Positions 40,781 through 49,449 of a stretch of 64,000 nt of DNA are shown one piece after another. Location: contig OZ240206.1 in assembly GCA_965197405.1 (NCBI GenBank), positions 1,116,001 through 1,180,000 of the forward strand, written 5' to 3'. The stretch is from G965197405 sp965197405 (lineage in GTDB: Bacteria > Chloroflexota > Dehalococcoidia > Lucifugimonadales > JAGWBF01). Within the stretch, counting starts at the first letter, position 1, and each line of letters opens with the position of its first letter. The translations under genes were made by a program, and so were the position numbers. The notes under the pieces were generated by a model that ran no database searches, was not told the DNA's origin, and was given only the letters and a program-made list of their open reading frames with translations.

Positions 40781-41620
40781 CTATAGCCCCAGCAGCGCCT
40801 GGGCGTTACGCCCCAGTATTTTCCCTCTGGCGTCGCGGCTCATGGAGACCTCGTTGATCTGATTTAGCAGGCGAGAGTGGCTTATGAGCGGGAAGTCCGT
40901 CCCGAAGAGAGTCCTGCCCGGCCCGTCCATCCCGGCCACCGTCGGGAAAATCTCCGGCCTGTAGAGAAAGGGGGACGCCGCCGTGTCGTAGTAGACGTTG
41001 CGCATGGCCGACTCCACTTCGGGCATGAGGGTGTAAAAGGGCAGTCCTCCACCCCAGTGAGCGCAGACAATCTTGTTCTCCGGGAAGTTGCCGATGAGGG
41101 CGTACAGCTTGTCGGGGGTCGTCCTGCCCTTCCCCGGGTAGAGGTGTCCCACCGGCTCGGAGGAGTGGATGAGGAGTACCAGCCCTAGTTTTCGAGCGGT
41201 CTCCATGATCTGCGCCATAGCCTCTACGCTGCAAAGGTCGAGGTTCTGGGTGTCGGGATGAAGCTCACCAATGCCCTTCACTCCTGCTCCGGCGCAGCGC
41301 TCCACTTCCTTCACCGCATCCTCTCCCCAGGCCGGATTGACGGAGCAGAAGCCCACGAGCCTTGTGGGGAAGCGGTCCACCGACTCGACTATGTAATCGT
41401 TGGCCGCCGCTGCCATCCCCCTGTCCGTCCAGCCTATGCCCATAGCCACGGCCATGTCCACCCGCGCTTCGTCCATGGCGTCTATCAGCCCCTCAGCGGT
41501 GGCTAGCTTGGACCGGGGAGCCGAGAAGAGACTGGCGAAGGTTGCATCTCGCCGTATATATTCTTCTCGCCTTTCCTGGAAGAAGCGGGGAAAGATGTGA
41601 GTATGGAAATCTATAATCAT
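40781..41620 (-). CDS. Amidohydrolase-family metal-dependent hydrolase
   Basis: This 279-residue TIM-barrel protein of the amidohydrolase-2 type has metal ligands in IIDFHTHIFP (HxH), IHSSEP, CAHWGGGLPFY and LFGTDFPLIS (final Asp). The family contains decarboxylases and hydrolases such as ACMSD-like enzymes; the substrate is not evident. ATG 41620 has no ribosome site but a perfect TATAAT ends nine bases before it, pointing to a leaderless mRNA. Confidence 0.88.
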   Translation of the reverse strand: MIIDFHTHIFPRFFQERREEYIRRDATFASLFSAPRSKLATAEGLIDAMDEARVDMAVAMGIGWTDRGMAAAANDYIVESVDRFPTRLVGFCSVNPAWGEDAVKEVERCAGAGVKGIGELHPDTQNLDLCSVEAMAQIMETARKLGLVLLIHSSEPVGHLYPGKGRTTPDKLYALIGNFPENKIVCAHWGGGLPFYTLMPEVESAMRNVYYDTAASPFLYRPEIFPTVAGMDGPGRTLFGTDFPLISHSRLLNQINEVSMSRDARGKILGRNAQALLGL

Positions 41621-41629
41621 ATTGCGTTA

Positions 41630-41635
41630 ATTATA
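41630..41635 (-). promoter_or_regulatory. -10 box of amidohydrolase gene, leaderless arrangement
   Basis: TATAAT on the minus strand. Its last base is nine bases from the ATG, so transcription would begin at or just before the start codon. The -35 is weak and overlaps the region of the divergent promoter. Confidence 0.55.
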
Positions 41636-41657
41636 GAAACTATTAGCTCAAAATAGC

Positions 41658-41686
41658 TAGACACAGTTTTGCGCCGTTGCTATAAT
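41658..41686 (+). promoter_or_regulatory. Promoter of the transketolase genes
   Basis: TAGACA (41658-41663, 5 of 6), a 17-base spacer and a perfect TATAAT (41681-41686) with TGC in front. The predicted transcript starts near 41693. Confidence 0.85.
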
Positions 41687-41734
41687 CGGGCTGCAACAAG
41701 ACGACTATGACGCCGCAGTGGGAAGGGGTGCTCT

Positions 41735-42652
41735 TTGGCCTCCACGAGACCGGATAAGCGGAACAGTCCAACCTCGGTCACCAGGGCCACCGAGGTTGTT
41801 TCATCCCGCGTTTCATCCGATATTCCATCCGATGAGAAGCTGTGTGGCATGATAGACGAGTTGAAGGCCATTGCCCGAGAGTTGAGACGCGACGTAGTGC
41901 AAATGACCTTCACCGCTCAGAGCGGTCATCCGGGCGGGTCGCTCTCGGAGATAGAGATACTCACGGCCCTGTACCTCCGGGTTATGAGGCACAACCCCCA
42001 GGACCCCGTGTGGCCTGACCGGGACCGGTTTATCCTCAGCAAAGGCCACGCCTGCCCAGGTCTATATGCCGTGCTGGCAAAATGCGGATACTTCTCCCAA
42101 GAAGAACTGGCAACCTTTCGCAAAATAAACAGCCGGCTCCAGGGCCATGCCCACACCGTCACGCCAGGGGTTGAGATGAACTCGGGTTCCCTGGGGCAGG
42201 GGCTTTCCTTTGCTGTAGGCGCTGCCCTGGCGGCCAGGATAGATAAAAAGGACTACCGGGTGTACGTCCTTCTCGGCGACGGCGAGTGCGATGAAGGGCA
42301 GGTATGGGAGGCGGCAATGTCCGCGCCCCATTACAGATTGGGCAACCTTACGGCCATCGTTGACAGGAACAGGATTCAGAATGACCGCCTTACCAGCGAG
42401 GTGATGGGCCTCGAACCCCTGGCCGAGAAGTGGGGCGCCTTTGGATGGAACGTCCTGGAGATAGACGGCCATGACATACCCCAGGTCCTGAACGCCCTAG
42501 CCGAAGCCCGTAGGCCTCGCCAGCGCCCCACGGTGATCATAGCCCACACCGTAAAGGGCAAGGGCGTCAGCTTTATGGAGAACAACCCCGACTTCCACGG
42601 ACGCGCGCCCAACAAGGACGAGTACGAGCAAGCGATGGCCGAGCTAGCCTAG
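41735..42652 (+). CDS. Transketolase, N-terminal subunit
   Basis: The 305-residue thiamine-diphosphate half of a split transketolase of the pentose phosphate pathway. Landmarks are TAQSGHPGGSLSEIEILTAL, RFILSKGHACPGLYAVLA and the Mg/ThDP site GDGECDEGQVWEAAM ... VDRNRIQND. The TTG start at 41735 has GGAAGGGG six bases upstream. About 40 residues precede the conserved region. The C-terminal subunit follows 29 bases later, and the two form one enzyme with alpha2beta2 architecture. Confidence 0.93.
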   Translation: MASTRPDKRNSPTSVTRATEVVSSRVSSDIPSDEKLCGMIDELKAIARELRRDVVQMTFTAQSGHPGGSLSEIEILTALYLRVMRHNPQDPVWPDRDRFILSKGHACPGLYAVLAKCGYFSQEELATFRKINSRLQGHAHTVTPGVEMNSGSLGQGLSFAVGAALAARIDKKDYRVYVLLGDGECDEGQVWEAAMSAPHYRLGNLTAIVDRNRIQNDRLTSEVMGLEPLAEKWGAFGWNVLEIDGHDIPQVLNALAEARRPRQRPTVIIAHTVKGKGVSFMENNPDFHGRAPNKDEYEQAMAELA

Positions 42653-42681
42653 AGGAAGCCACGTCAGTCAAAGGAGTGCTC

Positions 42682-43635
42682 ATGGTTACTGGCTTTCCCA
42701 CCGCGTCTACCCGTGAGATATACGGCAAGACCCTGGTCGAGTTGGGCGGGGAAGACCCGAAGATAGTGGTGCTCGGTGGTGACCTCAACAAGTCCACCTT
42801 TACCCATCTTTTCGCCGCCCAATTCCCGGACCGTTTCTTCGATTTCGGTCCCGCCGAGCAGAATATCATGGGCGTCGCCGCAGGCCTGGCGTCCTCCGGC
42901 AAGGTCCCCTTCGTCAGCACGTTTTCGGTGTTTGGTACATGCCGCCCCTTCGACCAGATAAGGGTTAGCATAGCCCAGGCCAATCTGAACGTGAAAATTG
43001 TATGCACCCATGCCGGTATCCTGACCGGCGAGGATGGCATGTCCGCTCACGGTATCGAGGACCTCGCCCTTATGTGCTCCCTCCCGGGCTTCACCGTGAT
43101 AGCTCCATCCGACGCTGTGGAGGCGTCCCAGGCGATTCGAGTTGCCGCCCAAACCCCAGGCCCTTTCTATATACGCCTCTATCGCCCTGCCACCCCGGTG
43201 GTGCACCAGGGCGGCTGCGACTTCAAGGCCGGCAAGGCCGAGCTCATGCGCGCGGGTCAAGACGCTACCATAATCGCCGTCGGGGTCACGGTGTCCGCCG
43301 CGCTGCAAGCGGCTGACGCCCTGGCCGAGGAGGGGATTAGCTGCCGCGTCGTCAACATGCACACCCTCAAGCCCACAGACGAGGAAGCCATACTGAAGGC
43401 TGCGGAGGAGACCGGAGCGATAGTCACCGCCGAGGAGCATTATCTCCACGGCGGTCTGGGCAGCATTGTGGCCCAATGCCTGGGGAAGAGCTGCCCTGTC
43501 CCCCTGGAGATGGTGGCCCTGGACGGGTACGCCGAGTCGGGAAAGGCGGACCAACTCGTAGAAAAGTACGGCCTCACCCCCAGGAACATCGGGGAATCGG
43601 TGAAAAATGCCCTGGCGCGGAAACGAGGCAGGTGA
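42682..43635 (+). CDS. Transketolase, C-terminal subunit
   Basis: This 317-residue half supplies the pyrimidine-binding and C-terminal domains. The catalytic Glu lies in FFDFGPAEQNIMGVAAGLAS, followed by VPFVSTFSVFGTCRPFDQIR and MSAHGIEDLALMCSLPG, and the transketolase C domain with EEHYLHGGLGSIVAQ. ATG 42682 is preferred to GTG 42676, because AAAGGAG is five bases away. Such split transketolases are sometimes close to 1-deoxyxylulose-5-phosphate synthases, but the two-gene form favours transketolase. Confidence 0.92.
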   Translation: MVTGFPTASTREIYGKTLVELGGEDPKIVVLGGDLNKSTFTHLFAAQFPDRFFDFGPAEQNIMGVAAGLASSGKVPFVSTFSVFGTCRPFDQIRVSIAQANLNVKIVCTHAGILTGEDGMSAHGIEDLALMCSLPGFTVIAPSDAVEASQAIRVAAQTPGPFYIRLYRPATPVVHQGGCDFKAGKAELMRAGQDATIIAVGVTVSAALQAADALAEEGISCRVVNMHTLKPTDEEAILKAAEETGAIVTAEEHYLHGGLGSIVAQCLGKSCPVPLEMVALDGYAESGKADQLVEKYGLTPRNIGESVKNALARKRGR

Positions 43636-43661
43636 CGGGGAAGATTGGGGGCCTGTAGCCC

Positions 43662-43752
43662 CAGGGTCTTTTGCCCAAGGTGTTTGCCCAGGGTGTTTGA
43701 TTGTCGCCCCTGAGCCAGGGGTAGGCCGGACCGGAGCAAGGGGTCTAAAACG
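43662..43752. repeat. Partial family A repeat, degenerate
   Basis: CAGGGTCTTTTGCCC and GGGTGTTTGATTGTCGCCCCTGAGCCAGGGG followed by GGAGCAAGGGGTCTAAA resemble the left half of a family A element, but the right half is missing. Confidence 0.5.
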
Positions 43753-43822
43753 CCGCTTGACCCCTTCGCTTACGGCAATCCCCGCAGTCCAGTCCTGTGT
43801 TTGTGAAAGGAGGTAACGGACT

Positions 43823-44875
43823 ATGCCGGTGTTTCCCCATGACTATCTTCACAGGGTAGCTTCCCACATCTACCAGGCTGAAGGAGCGTCCGAAGAGGAG
43901 GCTGGAATTGTAGCGGCCCACCAGGTGAAGGCCAACCTGGTGGGCCACGACTCCCACGGGATGATTCACACTCCCGAATACGTGGAGCGTATCCACCGGG
44001 GTCACATAGTGCCCGGCGCGCCCTTTGAAGTGGTGAAGGAGTCTCCCACCACGGCCCGTATTGACGGACATTGGGGGTTCGGCTTCGTGGTCACCGAAAG
44101 GGCCATGCGCATGGCTATTGAAAAGGCCAAGGCCCACAACGTGGCGGCAATAACCGTTTTTTACCAGAGCCACATAGGTCGGCTGGGCGACTACCCCACA
44201 ATGGCCGTGCAGGAAGGGATGATAGGGATTATCACCGCCGACTCCGGCGCCGGGCCAAAGGCTGTAGCGCCCTTTGGTGGGAGAGAGCGTCGTCTGGGGA
44301 CGAACCCCATATGTATTGGCGTCCCCAGCGACCTGGAAGCGACCGTGCTTCTGGACATGGCCACCAGCGCAGTAGCCCAGGGGAAGATAACCCTGTCCAG
44401 GAACCGCAGGGAGCCGATACCCGATAGCTGGGTGATAGACAAAGACGGCAACCCTACCACAGACCCCAACGACTATTTCCAGGGTGGGGCCATCGTGCCG
44501 GTGGGCGCCGACCAGGGGCACAAGGGGTCGGGCCTCTCTTTCATGGTGGAAATGTTCTCGGGCATCCTGACGGGACTGGGCTTTGGCATAGACCCCCAGG
44601 CTCGCCATAACGACGGGTGCTTCATCGCCGTGTTCAACGTGGAGGCGTTCCGGCCCCTGGCAGAGTTCAAGAAGGAGGTCCGCGAGTTCGCGGAGTACAT
44701 CAAAGACACCCCACCCGCCAAGGGCTTCACCGAAGTGATGTACCCGGGCGAGATGGAGTGGCGTACCGAGGAGCGGCGACGAAGGGAGGGTATCTACATA
44801 GAAGATGATACCTGGGAGCAGATATACGGGCTGGTAAAGCGGCACAAGCTAGAGGGGGTCGTGGGACAGCCCTAG
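43823..44875 (+). CDS. Ldh2-family malate/lactate-type dehydrogenase
   Basis: The 350-residue protein is of the malate/L-lactate/ureidoglycolate dehydrogenase family, which uses NAD(P) in a fold different from classical Rossmann LDH. The active-site region LVGHDSHGMIHTPEYVER, the WGFGFVVTERAM stretch, AIT...YQSHIGRLGDY and TNPICIGVPSD are typical. ATG 43823 has AAAGGAGG nine bases upstream. The substrate (malate, lactate, sulfolactate or a sugar acid) cannot be told from sequence. It lies 187 bases after the transketolase genes on the same strand, possibly with its own promoter. Confidence 0.9.
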   Translation: MPVFPHDYLHRVASHIYQAEGASEEEAGIVAAHQVKANLVGHDSHGMIHTPEYVERIHRGHIVPGAPFEVVKESPTTARIDGHWGFGFVVTERAMRMAIEKAKAHNVAAITVFYQSHIGRLGDYPTMAVQEGMIGIITADSGAGPKAVAPFGGRERRLGTNPICIGVPSDLEATVLLDMATSAVAQGKITLSRNRREPIPDSWVIDKDGNPTTDPNDYFQGGAIVPVGADQGHKGSGLSFMVEMFSGILTGLGFGIDPQARHNDGCFIAVFNVEAFRPLAEFKKEVREFAEYIKDTPPAKGFTEVMYPGEMEWRTEERRRREGIYIEDDTWEQIYGLVKRHKLEGVVGQP

Positions 44876-44990
44876 CCGCCGCTGACACGTCCAACGGGCG
44901 GCAATGGGCGATTGGCTGCGTCCAGGCGCACAGACCTCACTATCCACTACACACTATCCACCGCCCACTAGCAGGCTCATACCCCTTTCT

Positions 44991-45155
44991 GAGGGCCTTT
45001 CCATTGTCACCCCGAGCGGAGCGAGGGGTCTAAAATCCTTCTTCTTGGTGTCGTTTTGCTCGCGAGGCATTTTAGATTCTTCGTCGCTTCGCTCCTCAGA
45101 ATGACGCGATGTGAGGGGTCCCTGTTCACCTAACAGCAAGAATGAAAAGGCCCTA
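44991..45155 (-). repeat. Family A MITE-like repeat, copy 8
   Basis: Starts GAGGGCCTTTCCATTGTCAC and ends AAGAATGAAAAGGCCCTAG. The spacer is divergent (contains TTCTTCTTGGTGTCG). It lies between convergent genes and overlaps the last codons of the glycosyltransferase gene, so the repeat supplies part of its C-terminus. Confidence 0.8.
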
Positions 45156-45867
45156 GCCCCTTCCCGCGAAGGCGGCGCAGCTCGATACATAGAAAGATGA
45201 ACCTCACTACCTCCGTTGGTCCAAACTTCGACCTGCCGTACTGCCGGTCAACGAAGGTAATCGGGACCTCCTTGACACTGGCTCCCCGGGCCTTCGCCAA
45301 GACTTCGATTAGCAGCTTGAAGCCCCTCGGATTCAGCGTGGGCAACAATGCTCCAACGGAGTCCCTGCGGAAGGCGGCAAAGCCCGACGTGACGTCACGG
45401 ACCGGCAAGCCGAGCAGAAGTCGCCCCAGCGCCGACGCTGTCCTGCTGATGAGCCTGCGTGAAAGGGGCCAGTTGAGGACCTGCCCTCCTTCAACATGGC
45501 GCGAGCCAATCACTATGTCGGCCTCTCCAAGCCCGTTCAACAGCTTTGGCAGGTCGTCGGGCCTGTGGGAGAGGTCGGCGTCCATTATGACCCAACGGCT
45601 GCCGGAGGCGGTCCGGAACCCGTCGAGCACCGCGCTGCCAAGGCCCATCCTTCCAGGCCGTTGAAGAAGCCTTATACGAGGGTCCTCGGTCGCCTGCCGG
45701 CGGACTACCTCGCCGGTGCCGTCGGGACTGTTGTCGTCTACCACTATCACCTCGTAGTCCCACAAGCCGTCCAGGGCTTCACGGATGCCGTCGCAGACAA
45801 GAGGAATGTTTTCCCGCTCGTTGTAAGTGGGCACTACAATGGAAACCCTGTCCGCGGACCCGTCCAT
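45130..45867 (-). CDS. Polyprenyl-phosphate mannosyltransferase-like glycosyltransferase
   Basis: This 245-residue GT2 enzyme resembles dolichol/polyprenol monophosphate mannose synthase. SIVVPTYNERENIPLV opens the GT-A fold, VIVVDDNSPDGTGEVV and VIMDADLSHRPDDLPKLL hold the metal and nucleotide-sugar residues, and GSRHVEGG plus RDVTSGFAAFRRDSV are DPM1-type. QYGRSKFG near the end is also conserved. The final residues (RRLRGKGLGPFHSCC) are coded by a family A repeat. It probably makes a lipid-linked mannose donor at the membrane. Confidence 0.92.
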   Translation of the reverse strand: MDGSADRVSIVVPTYNERENIPLVCDGIREALDGLWDYEVIVVDDNSPDGTGEVVRRQATEDPRIRLLQRPGRMGLGSAVLDGFRTASGSRWVIMDADLSHRPDDLPKLLNGLGEADIVIGSRHVEGGQVLNWPLSRRLISRTASALGRLLLGLPVRDVTSGFAAFRRDSVGALLPTLNPRGFKLLIEVLAKARGASVKEVPITFVDRQYGRSKFGPTEVVRFIFLCIELRRLRGKGLGPFHSCC

Positions 45868-45925
45868 TCACCTGCTCCACTCCCGGGGATGTCCGGACCT
45901 GTTCCAATTCGTTGGGCCGCCCAAT

Positions 45926-46005
45926 GCGTAGGGGCAACCCTCGTGGTTGCCCTGCGGTGGTCTATCCGACGGTCTGGGGCGACCACAAGGGTCGCCCCTA
46001 CACGC
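45926..46005. repeat. Inverted-repeat element with GGGGCGACC ends
   Basis: The element begins GCGTAGGGGCAACC and ends GGTCGCCCCTACACGC, a terminal inverted repeat of about 14 bp. Inside are GGCAACCCTCGTGGTTGCC and GGCGACCACAAGGGTCGCC, each a hairpin. This makes a third intergenic repeat family, different from A and B. The rest of the 45868-46266 gap is GC-rich without recognised genes, apart from the promoter at 46160. Confidence 0.7.
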
Positions 46006-46159
46006 CAGGACACCCATATCTTGGCGTTCTCGGCGGATGTGGCGCAGGGGGGGGGCGCCCCCACGAGGGCAGGGCGCCCGCGCCCGTCGTTCCTGCGACG
46101 GCGGGGGAGTCCCGAAGCACGGCAATCATCAACAATCGTCGGTTTACACGTCGGTCACA

Positions 46160-46191
46160 GGCTTGACAGTGGGTCAAGCCTTTGCTAGCAT
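46160..46191 (+). promoter_or_regulatory. Promoter with palindromic operator before the hopanoid cluster
   Basis: TTGACA (46163-46168), 17 bases, TAGCAT (46186-46191). The -35 lies inside the perfect palindrome GGCTTGAC-agtgg-GTCAAGCC (46160-46180), an arrangement expected of a repressor operator. It is 75 bases upstream of the prenyl synthase start. Confidence 0.7.
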
Positions 46192-46266
46192 CGTGATGCG
46201 ATGTATCCGAAGAAGCTTCATTAAGCTGCGGTGGACGTGCGAAAGGTAAATGTCGCAGGAGCCAAT

Positions 46267-47355
46267 GTGAATAGTACCACAGGGCCGCTTTCCCCTGCCA
46301 TGTTCACACGCTACAGGGAGGAGTTGGGGAGAGAGCTACGGGCATCCGTGCCGTTTTTATCCTCATTTTCATCCCAAGGAGCCGCGCAAAATGGGCTGCC
46401 AGTTGCCCTCTACCGGATAGTCCAGTACCATATGGGCTGGGCGAACGAGGACGGGGAGCTTCTGGCCGTGCCCGTATCCCAGGGCAAAGCCCTCCGGCCC
46501 ACCGTCTGCCTCTTCGCGTGCGAAGCCCTCAGCGAAGACTGGACGAGGGCCCTCCCAGCCGCCGCCGCCCTGGAGTTCGTTCACAATTTCTCGCTGATTC
46601 ACGACGACATCCAGGACGGCGACACGGAGCGGCGGCACCGGCCCACGGCTTGGGCCCTGTGGGGACAGCCCCAGGCTCTCGTCGCGGGCAACGCTCTGAG
46701 GTCCCTCGCCGACATGGCCGCCCTGGGCCTCACCAAGCGGGGAGTGCCGGAGGAGAAATCCCTGCAAGTGTCCCTCCTTCTGACCAGGGGTTATCTCGAC
46801 ATGACAAGGGGCCAGTGCATGGACCTGGCCTTTGAGGACAGCCTGGATATAAGGCTTGAGGACTATCTGACGATGATCTCCTGCAAGACGGGGGCGCTCA
46901 TCCGGTGCGGCATGGAGATGGGCGCATTGATAGCCTCGGACGAGGAGGCCCCCGTGCGGGCCTTCGCCGGGTGCGGCAGCTTCATGGGGCTGGCGTTCCA
47001 GATACGGGACGACATGCTGGGAATCTGGGGAGACGAGGCCGCCACCGGCAAGGCGGTGGGTAACGACATCCGTCGAAAGAAGAAGTCCTTCCCCATAGTC
47101 TACGCCCTGGAGGTGGCGAGGGACGCGGCCAGGCAAAAGCTGGTGGATACCTATAGCAAGGCGGACCTGGACGACCGGGACGTGGAAGATGTGCTGACGG
47201 TGCTCGAAGAGTTGAGCGTGGCCGGGTACGCCCAGGAAGTCACCAATGAGAATGCCAGGCTCGCCCTTGAGGAGACCGGGCGGCTTCCGCTCCCCTCCTG
47301 GGCGCGGCAGGAAATAGAAGAGGTAGTCGAGTTTCTCTCAGCGCGCCAGTATTAG
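46267..47355 (+). CDS. Polyprenyl diphosphate synthase
   Basis: This 362-residue trans-prenyltransferase extends DMAPP/GPP with IPP. The first Asp-rich motif is Asp113-Asp114 in HDDIQDGDTERRHRP, and the second FQIRDDMLGIWGDE at about 244-257. KALRPTVCLFACEAL carries the IPP-binding Arg. GTG 46267 is chosen because AGGAG lies five bases upstream; the frame is open to 46231. The chain length (farnesyl or geranylgeranyl) cannot be told. Its place ahead of the hopanoid genes suggests FPP supply for squalene. Confidence 0.93.
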   Translation: MNSTTGPLSPAMFTRYREELGRELRASVPFLSSFSSQGAAQNGLPVALYRIVQYHMGWANEDGELLAVPVSQGKALRPTVCLFACEALSEDWTRALPAAAALEFVHNFSLIHDDIQDGDTERRHRPTAWALWGQPQALVAGNALRSLADMAALGLTKRGVPEEKSLQVSLLLTRGYLDMTRGQCMDLAFEDSLDIRLEDYLTMISCKTGALIRCGMEMGALIASDEEAPVRAFAGCGSFMGLAFQIRDDMLGIWGDEAATGKAVGNDIRRKKKSFPIVYALEVARDAARQKLVDTYSKADLDDRDVEDVLTVLEELSVAGYAQEVTNENARLALEETGRLPLPSWARQEIEEVVEFLSARQY

Positions 47356-47357
47356 CA

Positions 47358-47558
47358 CAGGGCTTTTGATTCTCGACTCTAGGCGAATACAGGCTGCCCC
47401 CACCGCTTGTCATTCCGAACGGAGCGAAGCGGGGTGAGGAATCTAAAATGGCGCCTAACAAAAACCGGAATCAAGACAGTATTCGCCTGAACAAGGCCAC
47501 GGTTAGCCGGGACTTTAGACTCCTCGCTTCGCTCGGGGTGACAACGAAAAGGCCCTGA
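47358..47558 (+). repeat. Family A MITE-like repeat, copy 9
   Basis: Starts CAGGGCTTTTGATTCTCGAC directly after the prenyl synthase stop and ends ACGAAAAGGCCCTG, with an enlarged spacer (GGCGCCTAACAAAAACCGGAAT). It separates the prenyl synthase from hpnH and may terminate or attenuate transcription. Confidence 0.85.
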
Positions 47559-47641
47559 GCATTAGCGGGAGAGGGTTGCCAAGAGAATGGGCGCCTGCAT
47601 TTTTGCGGGCCAATGCCTGGGCAACACTTTGGGAGGAGAGC

Positions 47642-48682
47642 ATGAAGAGAGCAAAGCGGCCTATGGAGTTGTCCACCAGGCTCGCTTTCTATATGTTGAA
47701 GAACCGTCTCACCGGGAGGAAGCGGTTCCCGATGGTGACTATGCTGGAACCGCTGGAAATGTGCAATCTGGCCTGCGTGGGATGCGGGCGCATTCACGAG
47801 TACAAGCCGGTGATGGACAAGATGATGCCAGTGGAGGAGGCGATAGAGGCGGTGGAAAAATCGGGCGCCCCCATCGTTTCCATCGCGGGAGGGGAACCCA
47901 CCATACACCCGAAGATTGACCAGATAATAAACGAGCTGGTGCGGCGCAAGTATTTCGTGTACTGCTGCACCAACGGCATCCTCTTGGAGCGGGTGATGAA
48001 GAAGGTGCCCCCCTCCAAGTACCTCTCTTGGGTTGTCCACATGGACGGGATGGAGAAGGCCCACGACGAGGCGGTGGCGCGCAAGGGGGTGTATAAAAAG
48101 GCGGTCAACGCTATCGAGACGGCTCTGGACGGAGGCTACAGGGTGTGCACGAATACGACCATCTTTCGCGGGTGCGACGTGGACGACCTGCACGACCTCT
48201 TCCGCAGCATGACCGAAATGGGTGTGGAGGGGTGCATGGTCTCACCGGGCTACGACTACGCCCACGCGCCGGACCATGACATGTTCCTCACCCGGCAGGA
48301 GTCCAAGGAGGCCTTCAGGGAGATCCTCGACGAGAATAAGATTAAAGAGTTGCGAATGTACAACAACCCGATATACCTCCAGTTCCTGCGGGGCGAGCGG
48401 GACTACCAGTGCACCGCCTGGTCGAACCCCACCTACACCGTGATGGGTTGGAGGAAGCCCTGCTACCCCCTGGCCGACGAGCACGTCCAGGACGTGGAGG
48501 AGCTTTTCGACGAGTCGGTGTGGGACAAGTACGGCGTGGGCAAGGACCCCCGCTGCGCCGGCTGCATGATGCACTGCGGCTTTGAGTCCGCCACCATATT
48601 CAACGCCATCTCCAGCCCAAGGGACTGGGTCACCCTCGTGAAGGCCGGGGCCATCAGCAAAAGCGGGATAACCGCAAGCTAG
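47642..48682 (+). CDS. hpnH: Adenosyl-hopene transferase HpnH (radical SAM)
   Basis: HpnH (346 residues) adds the adenosyl group to hopene, starting the C35 hopanoid side chain. The radical SAM cluster Cys41-x3-Cys45-x2-Cys48 lies in EMCNLACVGCGRIHEYK. The family is clear from MPVEEAIEAVEKSGAPIVS, IAGGEPTIHPKIDQIINELV and the C-terminal DPRCAGCMMHCGFESATI. ATG 47642 has GGGAGGAG upstream; the longer frame to 47576 runs into the repeat region. hpnG follows 10 bases later. Confidence 0.96.
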   Translation: MKRAKRPMELSTRLAFYMLKNRLTGRKRFPMVTMLEPLEMCNLACVGCGRIHEYKPVMDKMMPVEEAIEAVEKSGAPIVSIAGGEPTIHPKIDQIINELVRRKYFVYCCTNGILLERVMKKVPPSKYLSWVVHMDGMEKAHDEAVARKGVYKKAVNAIETALDGGYRVCTNTTIFRGCDVDDLHDLFRSMTEMGVEGCMVSPGYDYAHAPDHDMFLTRQESKEAFREILDENKIKELRMYNNPIYLQFLRGERDYQCTAWSNPTYTVMGWRKPCYPLADEHVQDVEELFDESVWDKYGVGKDPRCAGCMMHCGFESATIFNAISSPRDWVTLVKAGAISKSGITAS

Positions 48683-48692
48683 GGTAAGGGCT

Positions 48693-49415
48693 TTGATAGC
48701 TGTCGTAGCATCTATGGAGCGGGAAGTATCGGCCTTGAGGCGCTCCCTGGCCGGAGCGCCTGTCGCGGTGCGCGTCAGTGGGGTGGGCAGGGAGAAGGCC
48801 CAGGCAAGCGCGGAGACGGTACTGGACCAGCGCGCCAGGCCCGATTGCATCCTGTCCCTGGGTTTTGCGGGGGCCTTGAGGGATGGACTTGAAACGGGGG
48901 ACTTGGTGCTCGCTCGGCGGCTCTACGCCAGCGGAGAGGACACGTTCATTGAGTCCGACGCCAACCTCCTGAGCATGGCCCAAGAAGTGTTGGACCGCCC
49001 CGGCTCACCGCGTAGCTTCATCGCCGACAGCGTAACAGTGCCGGAGATGGTCACCAGCTCCATTGAGAAGGAGCAGTTGGCGGGAGGCACTGGCGCCTGG
49101 ATAGCCAACATGGAGGACTACTGGGTAGGGAAGGCGGCCATCCAGCGAAGGGTGCCCTTCCTGAGCGTGAGAGCGGTGCTGGATACCGCCCACCAGGAGC
49201 CGCCGCCCTACGTGGCGCGGCTCGGGGACAAGGGGCTACTGGGCCAGGTCCTTCATGTGATGGCGAACGGAATAAAGAGGCCCCAGGATATTCCGGAGAT
49301 GGTAAATCTGTCCAAACAGGTTAAAACGGCGCAGGGCAACCTGGCTGCCTTTGGTCTATCCTTTCTAGCCGGAGTGACGCCGGAGACGGAGGCGGAGAGT
49401 TGCGCCAGGCTTTAG
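48693..49415 (+). CDS. hpnG: Hopanoid nucleoside phosphorylase HpnG
   Basis: This 240-residue protein of the nucleoside phosphorylase (purine/uridine phosphorylase-like) fold removes adenine from adenosylhopane to give ribosylhopane. IAVVASMEREVSALRRSL, SLGFAGALRDGLETGDLV and the IANMEDYWVGKAA stretch with its nucleoside-contact Met-Glu are typical. The TTG start at 48693 is only 10 bases after hpnH. The location between hpnH and hpnA supports the assignment more than the sequence alone. Confidence 0.88.
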   Translation: MIAVVASMEREVSALRRSLAGAPVAVRVSGVGREKAQASAETVLDQRARPDCILSLGFAGALRDGLETGDLVLARRLYASGEDTFIESDANLLSMAQEVLDRPGSPRSFIADSVTVPEMVTSSIEKEQLAGGTGAWIANMEDYWVGKAAIQRRVPFLSVRAVLDTAHQEPPPYVARLGDKGLLGQVLHVMANGIKRPQDIPEMVNLSKQVKTAQGNLAAFGLSFLAGVTPETEAESCARL

Positions 49416-49449
49416 GAAAAGCCGGCCCAGCTTCTCAGGGAACCTCTGA

